Both the position numbers and the translations under genes were made by a program. Below are positions 1 through 13,051 of a stretch of DNA of 64,000 bases, piece by piece. The stretch lies in the NCBI GenBank assembly GCA_018398765.1, contig JAHBMJ010000499.1, positions 31,065-95,064 of the forward strand, read 5' to 3'. This stretch comes from Chromera velia (taxonomy: Eukaryota > Sar > Chromeraceae). Position 1 is the stretch's first letter. Each line of letters opens with the position of its first letter. The notes beneath the pieces are model-generated. The model had not been told where the DNA came from and made no database searches. It was given only the letters and a program-made list of their open reading frames with translations.

Positions 1-1520
1 GGGGGGAGAGATGGAGAGGCAGGTCGGGTTCGCAGTAGCACCGCAGACTCCACACACATGCAGACACGCGCACGCGTACATGAAGAGAGCGAGAGAGTGA
101 ACGAGGCATGACAGCAGTCAGGAGACGAGGAGAGGCAGGTGAATGGGAGGGAATGGTGACTGACAGGCTCCCAGTGAAGGGATGGATGCAGGCAGTACCG
201 AATGAACGCTCAGACAAGTCAGCAGATGCATGTCAAGTGCTGGTGTTTGACGAAAAGATCCGACGGAGACGCACATATCGATGCATGCGAGCAAGCCACA
301 AAAGGAAGGTAGGTATGGTCACGAAAGGGTAGCTGGGTGAAAGAAACACGGCAGAGCGCATGCAGGGGATTTGAATGACAGACAGATGTGCAGATAGGGA
401 GAGTAAAGGAGATACAGACGCCATACAGCACATCCACCCTCAGTGAGAAACAGCAAGGAAGGAAAGTTGTCCGATTCCATCCTCTTCATTCTCTGATTGA
501 TCAAAGAAGAATGAAACATCGTTCTCGGGTTGATCAAAGAAGAATGAAACATCGTTCTCGGGTTGATCAAAGAAGAATGAAACAGAGGAAACGAGAGCGA
601 AGAAGATCTTCAAAGAGCTCAGAGAGAATGTGAGAGACACAAAGCGCTGGAGAGAGGAAGCGGAAGGGGTGTGTGTCAATGATGGAGGAGGAGTAAGGAA
701 AGTTGAGGGAGGGAGGGAGGGAGAGAGAGTGGCAGAGAAGCGATCCGGAAAAGACGCAGAGGCGTTCAAGACGAAGACAAGGAGAATCTTGGTGACAGAC
801 TTTTTGAAATAGTTTTCAAAAAAAGTTGTCGCAGAGATATGAGGGGATAACCATCAGACAGACAGACAGACAGACACATGCGTAGAAGGAGAGAGAGTCT
901 TCCAGCTATCCCGTACACCTTTCGTCTAAAGGAAGATGGCAAGTGCAAGTGCAATGCCTAATCTGTCTGGCAATTACACTCACGGATGTGCACAGACGGC
1001 AGCAAGCCTTACAACTGGTTGCATGAGTGACGCGAGCCGACAGGGGTTGGAGAGCAGAGGGAGCGGCTGGGATGAGGACCATTGTGGAGGTATTATTTCG
1101 AGATTTCATTTGTCTTTCGGTTGTGTTCGGTTTGATCCGGCCGATCGAGGAGGTTCAGCAGGATATATTCGCACATCGCTTTTGGTCTTGATTTTTTTTT
1201 TCATGGCAATACAGCGTCATGGCGGAAGCGTGAACCTGAGATTGGTCTCGGCCTGCTACAAATTAAGACGCATCCTAATTCCTTCTCACTGTCTCCCTCC
1301 TTTCTGATACGTGCCCACGTGTGTGCAGGTTCTCGATCGCTGTTTCGTTCTAACACCAACCATCCCGGCGATTGATAAACGAACTGACTGAATCCCCTGC
1401 TTGAGGAAAGGAAGCGAGAACTGGATGCTCAAACTTGTGGATCGGAAAACAGTGGCCAATCTATGGTGGCAGCCTGAGATAGACCACTGAAAAGAAGAAA
1501 GCACCACAGATCATTAGCAA
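1..1520. other. left-edge region without a recognisable gene
   Basis: Open frames here are short, overlap on both strands and have low-complexity composition (GA-rich on the plus strand). I see no conserved motif and no convincing exon chain. It could be the 3' part of a plus-strand gene lying mostly off the left edge, because an AT-rich island follows at about 1521, and in this window such islands sit after converging gene ends. Confidence 0.3.
498..584 (+). repeat. 33-bp tandem repeat, about 2.6 copies
   Basis: Copies start at 498, 531 and 564 with the unit beginning TGATCAAAGAAGAATGAAAC; the third copy is truncated. The first two copies are identical, so the expansion is recent. A unit of 33 bp keeps the frame, which makes several spurious ORFs here. 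Confidence 0.9.
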
Positions 1521-1803
1521 TCCAGTTTAAATAATAACTTCTTTTCCCGTTGTTAAAATATAGACAGTAAATGTTTGAAAAAAAAAAATTCTGCGATCCC
1601 TAAAGCTTAGCTAGATTTTTTTTTTAGCCCAATTAGTTTTAATTTGAAGCTTAATAACATTTAATAGTAATTGAGCATCATATATAAAAGTAACACAAAG
1701 TTTTATCAATGTTCAAACAACGGTTGTTGTTCAAGTTGCTAGTTTAAAATTCAACTATAGGATTGACAATCTTACTCTTATATTAAGTGATAAGTGATTT
1801 AGT
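1521..1803. other. AT-rich island 1
   Basis: Composition changes abruptly from roughly balanced to strongly AT-rich, with T and A runs and no ORF of 60 codons on either strand. It resembles the three larger islands at 33.7, 51.9 and 60.3 kb, all of which lie between convergent genes. No coding or mobile-element motif was recognised. Confidence 0.6.
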
Positions 1804-1935
1804 GGTGCCCTAGAGCACTGTTGCCGTTTTGTCTTATAGAGGTCGCCCCCGCAAATGGCAGGAGGGTGTACCTCATCGCTGAGGCTCAGACCACACCCCG
1901 TGGCCCGCCTGGTTTCCCAGGCCACGATCAACTAA
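1800..1935 (-). ncRNA. possible structured RNA with two GNRA-capped hairpins
   Basis: Read on the minus strand, 1899-1926 folds as a long stem capped by a GAAA loop (CCTGG-GAAA-CCAGG, extended by CGTGG/CCACG with a bulge). 1871-1884 folds as CCTCA-GCGA-TGAGG and is itself closed by GGGTGT/ACACCC. A third hairpin, GTGC/GCAC, lies at 1804-1817. GNRA tetraloops are typical of structured RNAs. It does not match the conserved boxes of tRNA, U1, U2, U4 or SRP RNA as I know them. It could also be an inverted-repeat remnant of a mobile element. Confidence 0.3.
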
Positions 1936-4064
1936 CAACTTTTCTGAACTTTGCATGCTTTGGCCCGCTGGTTGAGAGGAAACAATTCTAAAGATAACAC
2001 CAACCAGACGATAAAGCATTTGGGCTTTGTTCGTGCTCTTCCTGCATCCTTCTCTCTGCTTTGCTCTCTCCTCCCGCTCTTATCTTCTTCCCCGGGCCCT
2101 TTTCTATTGCTTCCAGAATACCCTTCTATTAATATATCTCTTCTTTCCTTTCCTCTCCTCCCCTTCTCTGTGATGACCCCATACCTTTGTGCCAGTACCG
2201 TCTCATCAAATGAGCTTCCCGGTGCGTACCTTCTTAGGCTCTCCGGCCTTAAAGCAGGGATAGCAAGGGGCAGAGCCAAAATAACGGAACGACAGGAGGC
2301 ACCTTTTAAAGACCAGATACATACAGGTCTCGCTCACTCACTCACTCACTCACTCACTCACTCACTCACTCCCTCAGTCTCTGCATCGAAAAGGGCAGGC
2401 ACATATGCATGCACGCAGGTGTGTACGTGACTCTCTTAAGCGGTCTCAGGGTCTGCATGTCAGCGCCAGATGATCTATCTACTGTCGCTCAGTCAGCCGG
2501 CGAGAAGTGCCTTTATCATCCAGATTGAATCTGAACGCGTTCCCGACCGGCCGGCGAAATCCCCTCCCCGCCCCCACTCAGGTGGACGGGGGGTGAACCT
2601 CTGTAGACACGGCGGAGGCATCGACTCGCCGAGCGCGACATGCAGGTGAGTTGACCCGGAAAAGTCGGGGGAGAGGCCAGGATCCTTGACGGTCTCTGTA
2701 TTCATTTCGTCTGAGCGACTCATCCTTTCCCCCGCTTCTTTCCTACAGAGTACCGCGACCAACCAAACTCAAATCGAAGAAAGCCTCGCAATAGAGGAAA
2801 AACAAAGCAAACCTCCATATCCATGGAGCCAGACCACCAAAAGGACGCGAAAAGCGAGGTGCGCATCCTCCCGAGAGAACAGAACAGAACAGACGGCACG
2901 AATGACAGTCACGTGATGATGCGATGATCAGGATCTGATTCATGCCAGTCACACACGCAAAGACAAAGAAAAAAAGCGCGGAACGTCCGTCGATCGGTCG
3001 CCATGCGAACCAAAGAAAACTTTACCAGACCTCAACAAAGCCCTAACCAGACCAGAACAAACGATAAAGACAACACCAAAACAGCACCCACATAAGACAA
3101 GCTTTCCAGGACACAGAAACACCGAAAAACGCACAGACACAGACACAGAGCGAAACAGAACCGGACAAAAAGAAAGAGAGACTTCCCCTTTCTTCAAGCG
3201 TCGTCCCCGGTCCAGAAGAAGAAGAGAACAGACTCTCCACAACGAGCAAGAGCAGGAGTCCGTTGTCAATGCAGAAGAGCAACCAGGATGAGAGGACTCA
3301 GATCCAGGCATCACGTCGGCAAAGCTCGATCTACTTGACCAGGCAGCAATTTCGACACCCCCATAGACGCAATCACACAGACACTCAGGCAGGTGGCAGG
3401 GGCGTCGACTCGCTCAATCGATTTTCCTGCACACAGCAGCAAAGGGGAAACAAAGCAACGCTCAAGATGGTGTCCCCCAAAGAAAAGACAAATGAACAAA
3501 CCGAAGAAAAGAACTCATCCTGACACACGCACGCATACATCCCGCCACCCATACGTGCACTCACGCACACTCAACGCGCAAACGAATACAGAGAAGCACA
3601 GACTCTCAGCCAACCACTCAATTCAAATCACCAAGTCGGAAAACCAGCCAGACTCAACGGGCATTCTCCAAACACATGCAGAAAAAACCCTCCTTCCTCA
3701 CTCTCCCTCAAACACTCACACCCCCTCCTCCCTCCAGACGACAAACCATGAAAGCCCAACCCCCCTCCGATCGCATAATCAGAAAGATTCAGACGGTCTC
3801 TCGAAGGCCGACTCACCTGTCAGTCCTCGGCCCTTCCCGCGGCACGCACGAACGGACGTCCACCTCCCCTGCTGCCCTCCCTTCTTCCTTCCCCTCCACC
3901 GGAGCCCACACACGCACTCTTGCCCCTCTCTCCTGGCAGTCATTCCAACACCATACCACGACCTGCACACATTCAGGCAGGGAAAAGAGGAGGGAGAAAA
4001 AATGAGGACCGTCCTGTGCGATGTGCTTCCTAATCTTCTCACTCACTCACTCACTGACTCACTC

Positions 4065-4065
<1 letters not shown>
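1936..4065. other. intergenic stretch, no gene resolved
   Basis: Contains a CTCA microsatellite near 2332-2370 and long CA- and AG-biased stretches. Open frames on both strands lack protein-like composition. A minus-strand gene may pass through here, since island 1 to the left predicts a convergent gene end, but I could not chain exons with consistent phase. Confidence 0.3.
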
Positions 4066-4108
<43 letters not shown>

Positions 4109-4442
4109 GAGAAAGAGAGCGAGAGAGAGAGCGAACGAGAGAGCGAGCGAGAGAGAGAGCGAGAGAGAGAGAAAAACAGAGAGAGAGAGAGAGACAGACA
4201 GAGACAGAGACAGACAGACATTGAGAGGAGAGATAGAGAGAAAGAAACATAGAGAGAAAGAGAGAAAGAGAGAAAGAGGGAAAGACAGAGAGAGAGAAAG
4301 ACAGAAAGAGAAACAAAGAGAGAGAGAAGGAGAGCGAGACAGCGAGACAGCGAAAGAGAGAGAGAAAGAGAGAGAGGGAGAAAGAGAGAGAAAGGCAGAC
4401 ACAAAAAGACGCAGAGAGAGACAGAGAGAGAGACAGAGAGAT
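4066..4442 (+). repeat. polypurine GA-rich tract
   Basis: About 375 bases of GAGA/GAAA-type repeat with few pyrimidines, mostly single C. Such tracts can form triplex (H-DNA). It creates long spurious frames rich in Arg/Glu on the plus strand and Ser/Leu on the minus strand. Confidence 0.9.
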
Positions 4443-4592
4443 GCAAGGCTATGCACTTCAAAGTTACACATCCACATATGCTTCGAAAATCATTTAAACC
4501 TCCCCCATTTTCTTTCGTCTTTGTTTTTTCGTGCATTTTTGTGTGTATAATTTTTTCAAGCCATCAAAAACCATGCCGAGTGCAAATAACGG

Positions 4593-5311
4593 TGCAAACC
4601 CTCTCACTCAAAGATAACTCGGCCAAGCAGATCCTTCCTAGAGTGCACAGCAGTGCAAAAACGACCTAGAGTGCCTGTCTGCTTCGTCAAAACAAAGAGC
4701 GAAAAGGGTAACTCGCAAGGGCATGTGGCCGTGGGCCTTTACAGGATTCCATCATCAATTACCCGAAGCTCGATGAAGCTGCATCTCAGGAACCCCTACC
4801 ACCCGATGCGAACACAAGACACAAGTCAATCTGAACGATCAACCAGCGATATGTGTATGTGTGGCTTACTTGGTTCTCGACTCCATCGACGTCGCACCCC
4901 CTCAGGTCCCTTTTGAAGATCTCCAAAGAAGAAGACCATCACCGAAGGCACCGTCAGTTGCAGAGAACCGCACATGCCTCCTCCGAGCATCTGCACGCAT
5001 GCATGCAATCTGCACAAGCCTTGCAAACCCTCTCACTCAAAGATAACTCGGCCAAGCAGATCCTTCCTACAGTGCACATCAGTGCAGAAAGGACCTAGAG
5101 TGCCTAGCTGTCTGCTTCGTCAAAACAAAGAGCGAAAAGGGCAACTCGCAAGGGCATGTGGCCGTGGGCCTTTACAGGATTCCATCATCGATTACCCGAA
5201 GCTCGCTGAAGCTGCATCTCAGGAACCCCTACCACCCGATGCGAACACAAGACACAAGTCAATCTGAACGATCAACCAGCGATATGTGTATGTGTGGCTT
5301 ACTTGGTTCTC
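4593..5311 (+). repeat. direct segmental duplication, about 286 and 290 bp
   Basis: Copy 1 is 4593-4878 and copy 2 is 5022-5311, an offset of 429 bp. They are nearly identical except for scattered substitutions and a 4-bp insertion (AGCT) in copy 2. The 143 bp between them is unrelated. No transposon ends or target duplications were recognised, and no conserved ORF spans the copies. Confidence 0.85.
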
Positions 5312-6287
5312 CTCCTGATTGACGTCCGAAGGACGTCAGAGCACAGCATAAGAGGCTTCTGTCGCATTCCCCTGCATGGACTGCGCCATGGAGCAGACGT
5401 TAGGGTTTTCGTTCCGGTCTCTCCTCAACTCCACAATCTGCACACACGCAGCAGACAGACAGGTAGGCTGAGCCTCGTGAGTTGGATGCATTTCATCAAT
5501 AAATCATTCAGTCCGTAAGTGATTGAGTGCGTAAGTGAATGAGCAAGGGAGCAACTGACAAAGTGGAAAGCATGCCCCCCCCCTTACCGCCGTCCTGTCT
5601 GTCTTTCCTTTTCTTGCTCCCCGTCCATTCCCTTCCCTTCCCTCCTTCTTTCTTTCTTTGCTTTTTCCCTTGGTTCGTCCCTTTCCTCCCGCTTGCATGC
5701 ATGTTTTGTTTGTTTGTTTGTTTCTCTCTCTCTCTCTTTCTTTCTTTGCATCTTTCTTTTCATTTTGCTTCTCTCCTTCTTGAAAATAGGAGGTCGTGTT
5801 GAAGGCATATGAAGAGTTCATGGTCCCATCACTTGGATGTTTGCTTGCTTGAAGGCAATGAATGCTTCTATGTGTGATGTGGTAGTGAAGGCATACGAGG
5901 AGACCGAGGGGAGGAAGAAATATCAGCCTGAGGGAACCCGGTGCAGATTGGCTTCGGGGAAAGCGAGCAAGAATAAGGGAGAGGGAAAGGAGGGGCAGTC
6001 AACGTCCTGTACTGAGAAGAACAGCAGAGAAACGAGGTCATGGTAGCACACCATGCATGGATGCTACTCATGCGCCCAACAAAAAGCAGAGGCATCCGTA
6101 AAGAAGAAGGAAACCAAACAACAGAGAGGTAGAGACAGATACGTATACAGGTATACAGTGTCCCAAGGATTTTCAGAGCGAAAGAGAGTGCAATGCACCT
6201 TGCTGAAAAAGCCACCGGGTACAGACATGTTGCTGTCACTTAGAGGCAATACCCGACTTACATAACAAATTGAATTGACCAACTTAC
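5312..6287. other. intergenic stretch, no gene resolved
   Basis: Pyrimidine-rich 5570-5790 is followed by a short near-duplicate: 5793-5818 and about 5880-5902 both read approximately GTNGTGNNGAAGGCATANGA. I see no supported exon chain. Confidence 0.3.
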
Positions 6288-6660
6288 TCAGATGCTGCTA
6301 TCCTCCCCCCGTTGCAGAGCAAGTAGATCTCCAAAGTTCTCCATGTGTCGGTGCAAATTCTTTTCCAGGAGCAGAGCCGGAAGGACTTTGCGTGTTCTGA
6401 TGGGCGCTGAACTGCTGTTGAGGTGACATTCACGCAGCATCCGAGAGAATTCCTTAATTCTGTACGGACGTACATTGCATGAAGGAAACTGAGGTGTTGC
6501 GCGGAAGTTTCAGGCTGTACGTTTAGCGTGCAGAATATCTTCGTACACAACCTTCAGTGTATCTTCAAGCTGGAAGTTGGCTCTGGAAGAACGGAAGCAC
6601 ACTGTCACCTTTTGCAGAGGGGAGAAGGAGGATGCGGAGCTCGAGGAACAAGAGTAGTCA
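6288..6660 (-). other. possible minus-strand gene fragment or decayed gene
   Basis: The minus-strand frame from about 6660 down to 6288 looks protein-like (helical, charged, for example ANFQLEDTLKVVYEDILHAK and later KVLPALLLEKNLHRHMENFG). It is split by one in-frame TGA at 6510-6512 and ends at TGA 6288-6290. A competing frame opens with ATG at 6550 and runs into a good GTAAGT donor near 6287. I cannot choose between a short first exon and a decayed copy. The GGCC-rich block at 6720-6860 would be its shared promoter with CEP290. Confidence 0.25.
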
Positions 6661-6719
6661 GGGTCAATATGGGTCAATACATACGCACATATACGCATGC
6701 ACTGAAAGCGTATATATAC

Positions 6720-6860
6720 GTTCTTCGGCCCCGCAAAGTCGAAAAAATGGGCCACAAAAGCGAAACTTTTGCAATGTGGCCCCGGAAAGCGTAGCGTGGG
6801 GCACCCGCAAAAATCCGCAAAAGGCCCCGCGGCCGCATGGCCGGCCCGCGATGGCCCGCA
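6720..6860. promoter_or_regulatory. GGCC-rich block upstream of CEP290, possible bidirectional promoter element
   Basis: Dense in GGCC, GGCCC and CCGCGG words with several inverted repeats (for example GCGGCCGC). It lies about 330-470 bp upstream of the CEP290 ATG. Similar blocks occur at 39325-39385 and 57070-57165, each between divergently oriented genes. A promoter role is inferred from position and recurrence only. Confidence 0.4.
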
Positions 6861-7191
6861 TATTGTGTTCTGATTCACTCTGTTGCACACTGAAGAACTT
6901 AGGGAAAGGAAATACCACCTCTGTATTAATACCACCTCCCCTCCCTCACATATTGACACTTGGAAGCTCTCGTCACCGGCCCAATACTCTTCTTACTGGC
7001 TGGGGTCTTCAATGGACATGGCCCTCTGGGATGATCTGAACAAGATGGTGCTGCAAATAAAGCGCAACTTGAACAACACTTTTCTTATCTTTCTGTTCAG
7101 AGTGCAGCAGACAGAGCAGCGCAAGTAGAGGAGTGGGAGGTATTTCTCGCTCCCGAAGTGCACCCTTGTCTCCACTACTCTCTCTCTCAAG

Positions 7192-10100
7192 ATGTCGTCA
7201 AGACGTCCAGGGGGGCGGAGGGGGGGCTATGATAGGGACAGGGAGAGGGACAGAGACGATCAGTATGATAGAGGTGGGGAGGACTTTGAGTCGGAGCGCC
7301 CTGATGACGGGGAGAGTCGGTACGAAGATGAGGAGGACGACTACAAATACGAGTATGAGGCGATGCGGAAGAAGTATCAAGACATGAAGAGTCTCAAACT
7401 GACTCTAGAGAGGAAACTGGAGACGGCCCAATCAGAGCTCACTCATGAGAAGAAGCGGACTGCCCAGCTGGAGGACCGGCTGAAAAAACAGGAGATGAAA
7501 GAGAAGAATCTGCAGGACGAGCTTGACGTTGCCAAGTCGAAGACTCCGGCTCTTGACGGTGCTGATGAGCACAGCAAGGGAGTGATCAAATCTCACCTTC
7601 AGGAGAAAGACGCTCTTCTGAAGCAGTTGGAAGACTTGAAGGAGGAGAATGCGGTCTTTGCAGAGCAGGTACAGGTGCTGGAGGAAGACAAGGCAGAGCT
7701 GATTGCACGGTGCAACTACCTGGAGGACAAGCAGGCAGAGGAGGATGCATTGGTGAGGTCTCTTGAAGTGACTGTGCCACCCAACCCTTGCTGATGGGAG
7801 GGGGGAGTAGTGAATAATGACAGGTGGCCCCATCAGGGTATTTCCCAGCTATCATTGGTCGGATTGGGTAAGGGAAGGTGCAGCAGCAGTGACGAAGTAA
7901 AGGGAAGGGTGATTTATGGGTGGGAGTGGAGTGGAAGTGGGGGGGGGAGAAAATCGGACAGACTTTTGCTCTCCTTGTCTTTGCTCCATTGCTTCGAACA
8001 GAAAGCGCTGTACATGTGCCACGCGAACCCAGTCACAAAGAGATACATACACACGCGCATACAAAGAAAAACGGACGGAGGGGGCGGGGTGAAGGGAGAA
8101 AGAGGTGCAGAAAAAAGAGGAAAACAGAGAGCAAAAGAAATCAATCGCCTGATGGCAAATGTGGCCATTCATTCATTCCACACTCACTGTTGGCATCTAT
8201 CTGCGCTGTGTCTCTGCAGCAAGAGGCGGCAGAGGACCGCGAAGCAGAGCTCCGAGCTCAGGTGCAGACTTTGGCAGCGACCTTGGAAGAAAAGAACCTC
8301 CAGGTGGAAGCACAGTCCAGGTAGGGGGGTTGTGCTAAAGGGAATCAAAGGAGCTCTGAACGATGCCGATCGTAATCGTCAAAAAAGGAAGAGCTTTTTT
8401 TCTTAATTTTGATGACGACATCTTTTGACAAAAAAACTCTGAAAAGGGAAGCAGGGAAGGAAGGAAGGACAGAATGGAGGAAGGAGAGACATCTCCTCCC
8501 GACAATTTGCATGCTGTCCAGAGGTCTTTGAAAAGAGTTGCCCAGGTTGCTCTGTTTCCCTCTGTGAGTGAGTGAGTGAGTGAGTGAGTGAGTGAGTGTG
8601 TGGCTAAACTGATGAATCAGAAATCGATCCATGTTATATTTTCTGACGCCTTCTGCCTGCCCTCTTTCCTTCTGCACCCCCCCCCTCCCATGCCCTTCCT
8701 TTCCTTTCCTTCTCGATGACTGATTGATCATCAGATTCGAGCAGGAGTACGACAGCCGAGTGGGCGCCATCGTGGCAGAGAAAGACCTCGAGGTCGCAGA
8801 TCTGAAGAAGAAAAATGCTCTCCTGCTCGGAAGGGGTCAGTCAGTCAGTAGAGGGAAAAAAAAGATTTCTGCCAGCTAGACAAGCAACTCATCGCACGAA
8901 GCATTTTTTGTTTTTGGGGATACACAGAAAGAAAAAGATTGTGCCGCGCCTTTTTGACCTGCCAGGTTTCTTTTCTTTGTCTGTTCCCAGCTCCGAAGTC
9001 AGTTTTGTCATGTGTCTCTCTCTCTTTGTGTTTGTGCAGCAAAGCAGCTGGAGGAGGAAGTTTCGGTTTTGCGGAGATTGAAGGGACTCCAATTGAATTT
9101 GGGTGTGGGAGGCTCCGAAGAGGTCACGTCTGTGGAGCAGCTTGCGGGTATTCTGATGGACAAGTCGAATGAGGCAGATGCGTTGCGGGAGGAATTAGCA
9201 GATTTCAAGAGACGTTTTGGCTTGATGCTCGACGAGGGAGGTGGTCCTTCGGGTGTGTGGAAGGAGAAACTGAACGAGACACAAGGGGAGTTGAAGAGAG
9301 CAGAAGACAGGCTGCAAAGAGCACAGGAAGCAGAGAAGGCAAAGGATGCAGACATTACGCGTATGGCTGCAAGGATGAGACAGTACGAGCAGCAGTTTGG
9401 GATTGAGGAGGCAATGCGGTTGGTTGATGAGCTGGAGAGAGACAAGAGCAGGCTTGAGAGAGAGACGGGAGAGCTAAAGAGGCTTCAAGGTGATTTCCTT
9501 GAAGAGGCCCAAGAGCTTGTGCATGAGAACAAACTGTTGAGGCAGATGGCAGATGTGCCTGCCGACTACGGATTAGACCTGTCTCAAATGAAAATCGCTT
9601 CCCAAGTTCTTGCCCAAGGAGCGGTTGCAAGAGCAAAGCATTTAGAGAGGGAAGTATTGGATCTGGAGGAAGAGAGAGTGGAACTTCGAATGAAGTTGCG
9701 GTCGATGGCCTCCCTTACTGCTCACAAGGCTGTCGTATTCCATGGACTCTCAGCAGACCAGATGTTGCAGGCAAGTCGTTTGTGTTCTATGTTGTTCCTT
9801 TTCTTTGAATTATCTGGTACTTTAGGGAAGGTTTTTCTCTCTTTTCGCTTTCGGGTAAATCTTCAAGTCGACTCTCCTTATGCTTTGATTGGTCGGCTGC
9901 GATGGTTTCTTTCGCCCACTGCTTCGAATATTCGATCTGTCTCCTCTCCTCCCCCGTTGCAGGTGGAAGCGTTTGCAGACTCTCTCCGTCGGGGCGTCAT
10001 CAAGCTCCCCTTGGACGATCGCAGCGTTGAGCTGAAAAAGCAGGTCGGTCAGATGCGATGAAGGAAGGGAAGGAGGGAGGGAGGGAGACTCAAGCTGAAG

Positions 10101-11053
10101 TGGGAAAAGCACGAGGGATGGCCCTAAGTCTCTTCATGTAGCTTGGAAGGAACAGACTTGGACTGGGAAGGACATTGTGATCAGATGATGTAGGGCGAGG
10201 CTTCTCTCATTCAACTTTCAAGGTTCTCATTTCTCTCATTCTCTCATTCAACTTTCAAGGTTCTCATTTCTCTCATTCTCTCACTCGACTTTCAAGGTTC
10301 TCATTTCTCTCATTCTCTCATTCGACGGAAGTCTCTCACGTTCGTGAGACAGGTGGACAGTGCGAGGAAGAAAAACTAGTGCATAAACATTTCTGTCCTG
10401 CTCTCTCCTTCTTTATCGCCGTCGTGCAGGTAGATGATTTGGCGCGCCGGCTGCAAGATAAGGAGCGAGAGGTCAGTTGGGAGCGATTTGTGGGGAAACG
10501 GAATTCCTTTGCACACTGGGGGGGTCTGGGTGGTTCTTGTTCTGGTGCAGGCATTTTTTTCACTTTTCGATGGTATCAAATGTATGCCGACATGCTTGTT
10601 CTACTTACACATGCATGGCTCAAAGGGCGTTCTGACTGTGCAGCTAGCTCCTTTCCCTTCCCCGAGGGTGCTCTCTTTATGCCGTGGTTCTACTCCTCTC
10701 TATTTTTTGTTCCGTTCTTCTAATGGCATTTTTTCTCCTCTAAGAGAAAGCCGAAGGTACGTACAAGAAGAAGAATCGCATAGAATAGTCTGGCGTACCG
10801 TGTGATTCTGTTTTCCCCCTGCATGCAGGCCGAGAAGGAACTTGCGCGCCACGTGGACCTGAAAGTTCAGCAGGTGGTCGAGGCAACAGAGCGCGTGACC
10901 TCTCTGGAAGAACAGAACGACGCCTTGAGAGAAGAAAACGAGCGGATGGGAAGTGCACTCCAGAGGCTGGGTGATCTTCTGGAGGACAGCAATCGGAAGA
11001 TTCAAGAAGGCAGAGACACGCAGAAACAAGACATGGAACTGGTACTGCACGAA
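7192..11053 (+). other. CEP290: CEP290 exons 1-7, N-terminal coiled coil
   Basis: Exons: 7192-7752, 8220-8320, 8735-8835, 9040-9770, 9963-10043, 10430-10471, 10829-11053. The first 45 residues are a disordered Arg/Gly/Asp-rich head, then heptad-rich helices begin. Exon 4 holds the best human-like block (LRQMADVPADYGLDLSQMK followed by LEEERVELRMKLRSM). Exon 4 ends at a GC donor (CAG then GCAAGT), and that 192-base intron is open in frame. Exon 6 is only 42 bases. Confidence 0.85.
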
Positions 11054-13006
11054 GTACGTTGGTGAACGAAATTTTTCTGTAGAGCTGTGTCGGTCGGTGT
11101 ACGGGTAGAGAGGGAGAAACTCTCTGTGTGTTTGTTCATGTCTGCTTTTTGTTTTAGTTTGTTGTCTTTCATCTTTGTTTCAAACTCGATCTCAAAAGAG
11201 CAGCAGTGCCCTGAAAGGAAAATGCAAAAACGTTCTCTTCCGAACACGCTCTAACCGGGTTCTTCAAGCACCCCAATTTTATTTTGTACTTCTTTTTGAC
11301 CCCCCCCCCCCCCNNNNNNNNNNNNNNNNNNNNNNNNNNNNNNNNNNNNNNNNNNNNNNNNNNNNNNNNNNNNNNNNNNNNNNNNNNNNNNNNNNNNNNN
11401 NNNNNNNNNNNNNNNNNNNNNNNNNNNNNNNNNNNNNNNNNNNNNNNNNNNNNNNNNNNNNNNNNNNNNNNNNNNNNNNNNNNNNNNNNNNNNNNNNNNN
11501 NNNNNNNNNNNNNNNNNNNNNNNNNNNNNNNNNNNNNNNNNNNNNNNNNNNNNNNNNNNNNNNNNNNNNNNNNNNNNNNNNNNNNNNNNNNNNNNNNNNN
11601 NNNNNNNNNNNNNNNNNNNNNNNNNNNNNNNCCCCCCCCCCTCTGTGTGTGTATGTGTGTGCAGCTATCGATTCTCCACTCGTCCCTGAAACAGGGAGAG
11701 CTGGCGAGGGCACAGGGCGGCCTCGCTCTGCAGAGACAGGGACAGGCTGGACCCCAGCAGATGGCTCTGCCTGCGGGTGCTGGTGCCGCAGTACCGCGGT
11801 CTCAGGATGCACTGAGGGAGTATGCAATGGGCAGACTGCTGGGGGGAGGCGGGGACGGAAGGAGGGGGATTGACGTCGAAAGCTTCCCTCCTGTGCCAAT
11901 TCCCAATCTCACAGGTTGGTCTGTCGGTTGGTTGGTTGGGCTCGTCTGGTTTTGTTTGGCTGCCTCCCGGTTGTCTTTCCGTCTGCCGGTGTGTCTGTTT
12001 GTGCGTTTGTGCGTGTGCCCATGTGTGCGCACGTGAGTGTGTGTGTGTGTGTACCCACATTTTCTTCCCCCCTCCCTTCCTCCCCCTGCCCGCAGGTCTC
12101 TCGTCTGCTCCCACTGCGTACTCGTTCTCCCTGGGGCGGCAGATCGCTGTCCCTTTTGAGGTCCAGGAGGCCTGTGGGTCTCTCGACACCCTCTACGCTC
12201 AGCTGGTGGAGGCAATGGAGGAAATCAGAAGGTTGCAGGAGACCAACAAATACCTGAAGAGTGTCAGTCAGTGTGGCGGGGAGGGTGGGTGGAATAAGGA
12301 GGGGGTCCCCATCTTTCTTTCTTTTGCCAACAAAGACAGTGGAAGGAAGCAAGAGGACGAAAAAGGAGAAAGAAAACATCCAGAGCATCTAGGAGAGGGA
12401 CTGAAAGACGGGAGCTACATGAATGCTGTCGGACGAGAAAGTCAGGCTTAGTGACAGAAAAAAACGCGTCTAAGTGTGACGGACAAAATGACTGTGTGTC
12501 TGAATCTAGCCTCTCCGCATGCCCGCCTTCTGTCTGTCTGTCTGTCTGTCTGTCTCTGAAGAAGAAACATATGGTCTGTCTGTCTCTGCAGGACACCGAG
12601 CATCTCGAGGGCCAATTTGATAAGGCAGTCGCTCAACAGGAAGTTCTCTACACCGACTACTTCAAGGTCAGGAATTGAGGCAGAAAGACAGACAGACAGA
12701 CGTCCAATGACTGAGAAAAGAAAAGAAAACTTCGCTCCCTCACAGAGTAATTCTCATGACATCAAACAATCAGCTTTCTTTCTGAGCGAGCCGAGCCGCT
12801 AATCCCCGTGTGCTCTTCTTACGTGTCTCCCCACGGTCCTTTCCTTCTTTCAGCATTTTTTTCATCTGCTGCACATTTGACCTCCCCCAATCAAGAGGTC
12901 TATCTGAACTACTACGCAAACACATTTTTGCCAAATTTCTTCAGTCGAGTGATGCCGGCATTGCCAATCTCTCCTTCAATTATCCCGCCGTTATCTCCCT
13001 TCCTCT

Positions 13007-13051
<45 letters not shown>

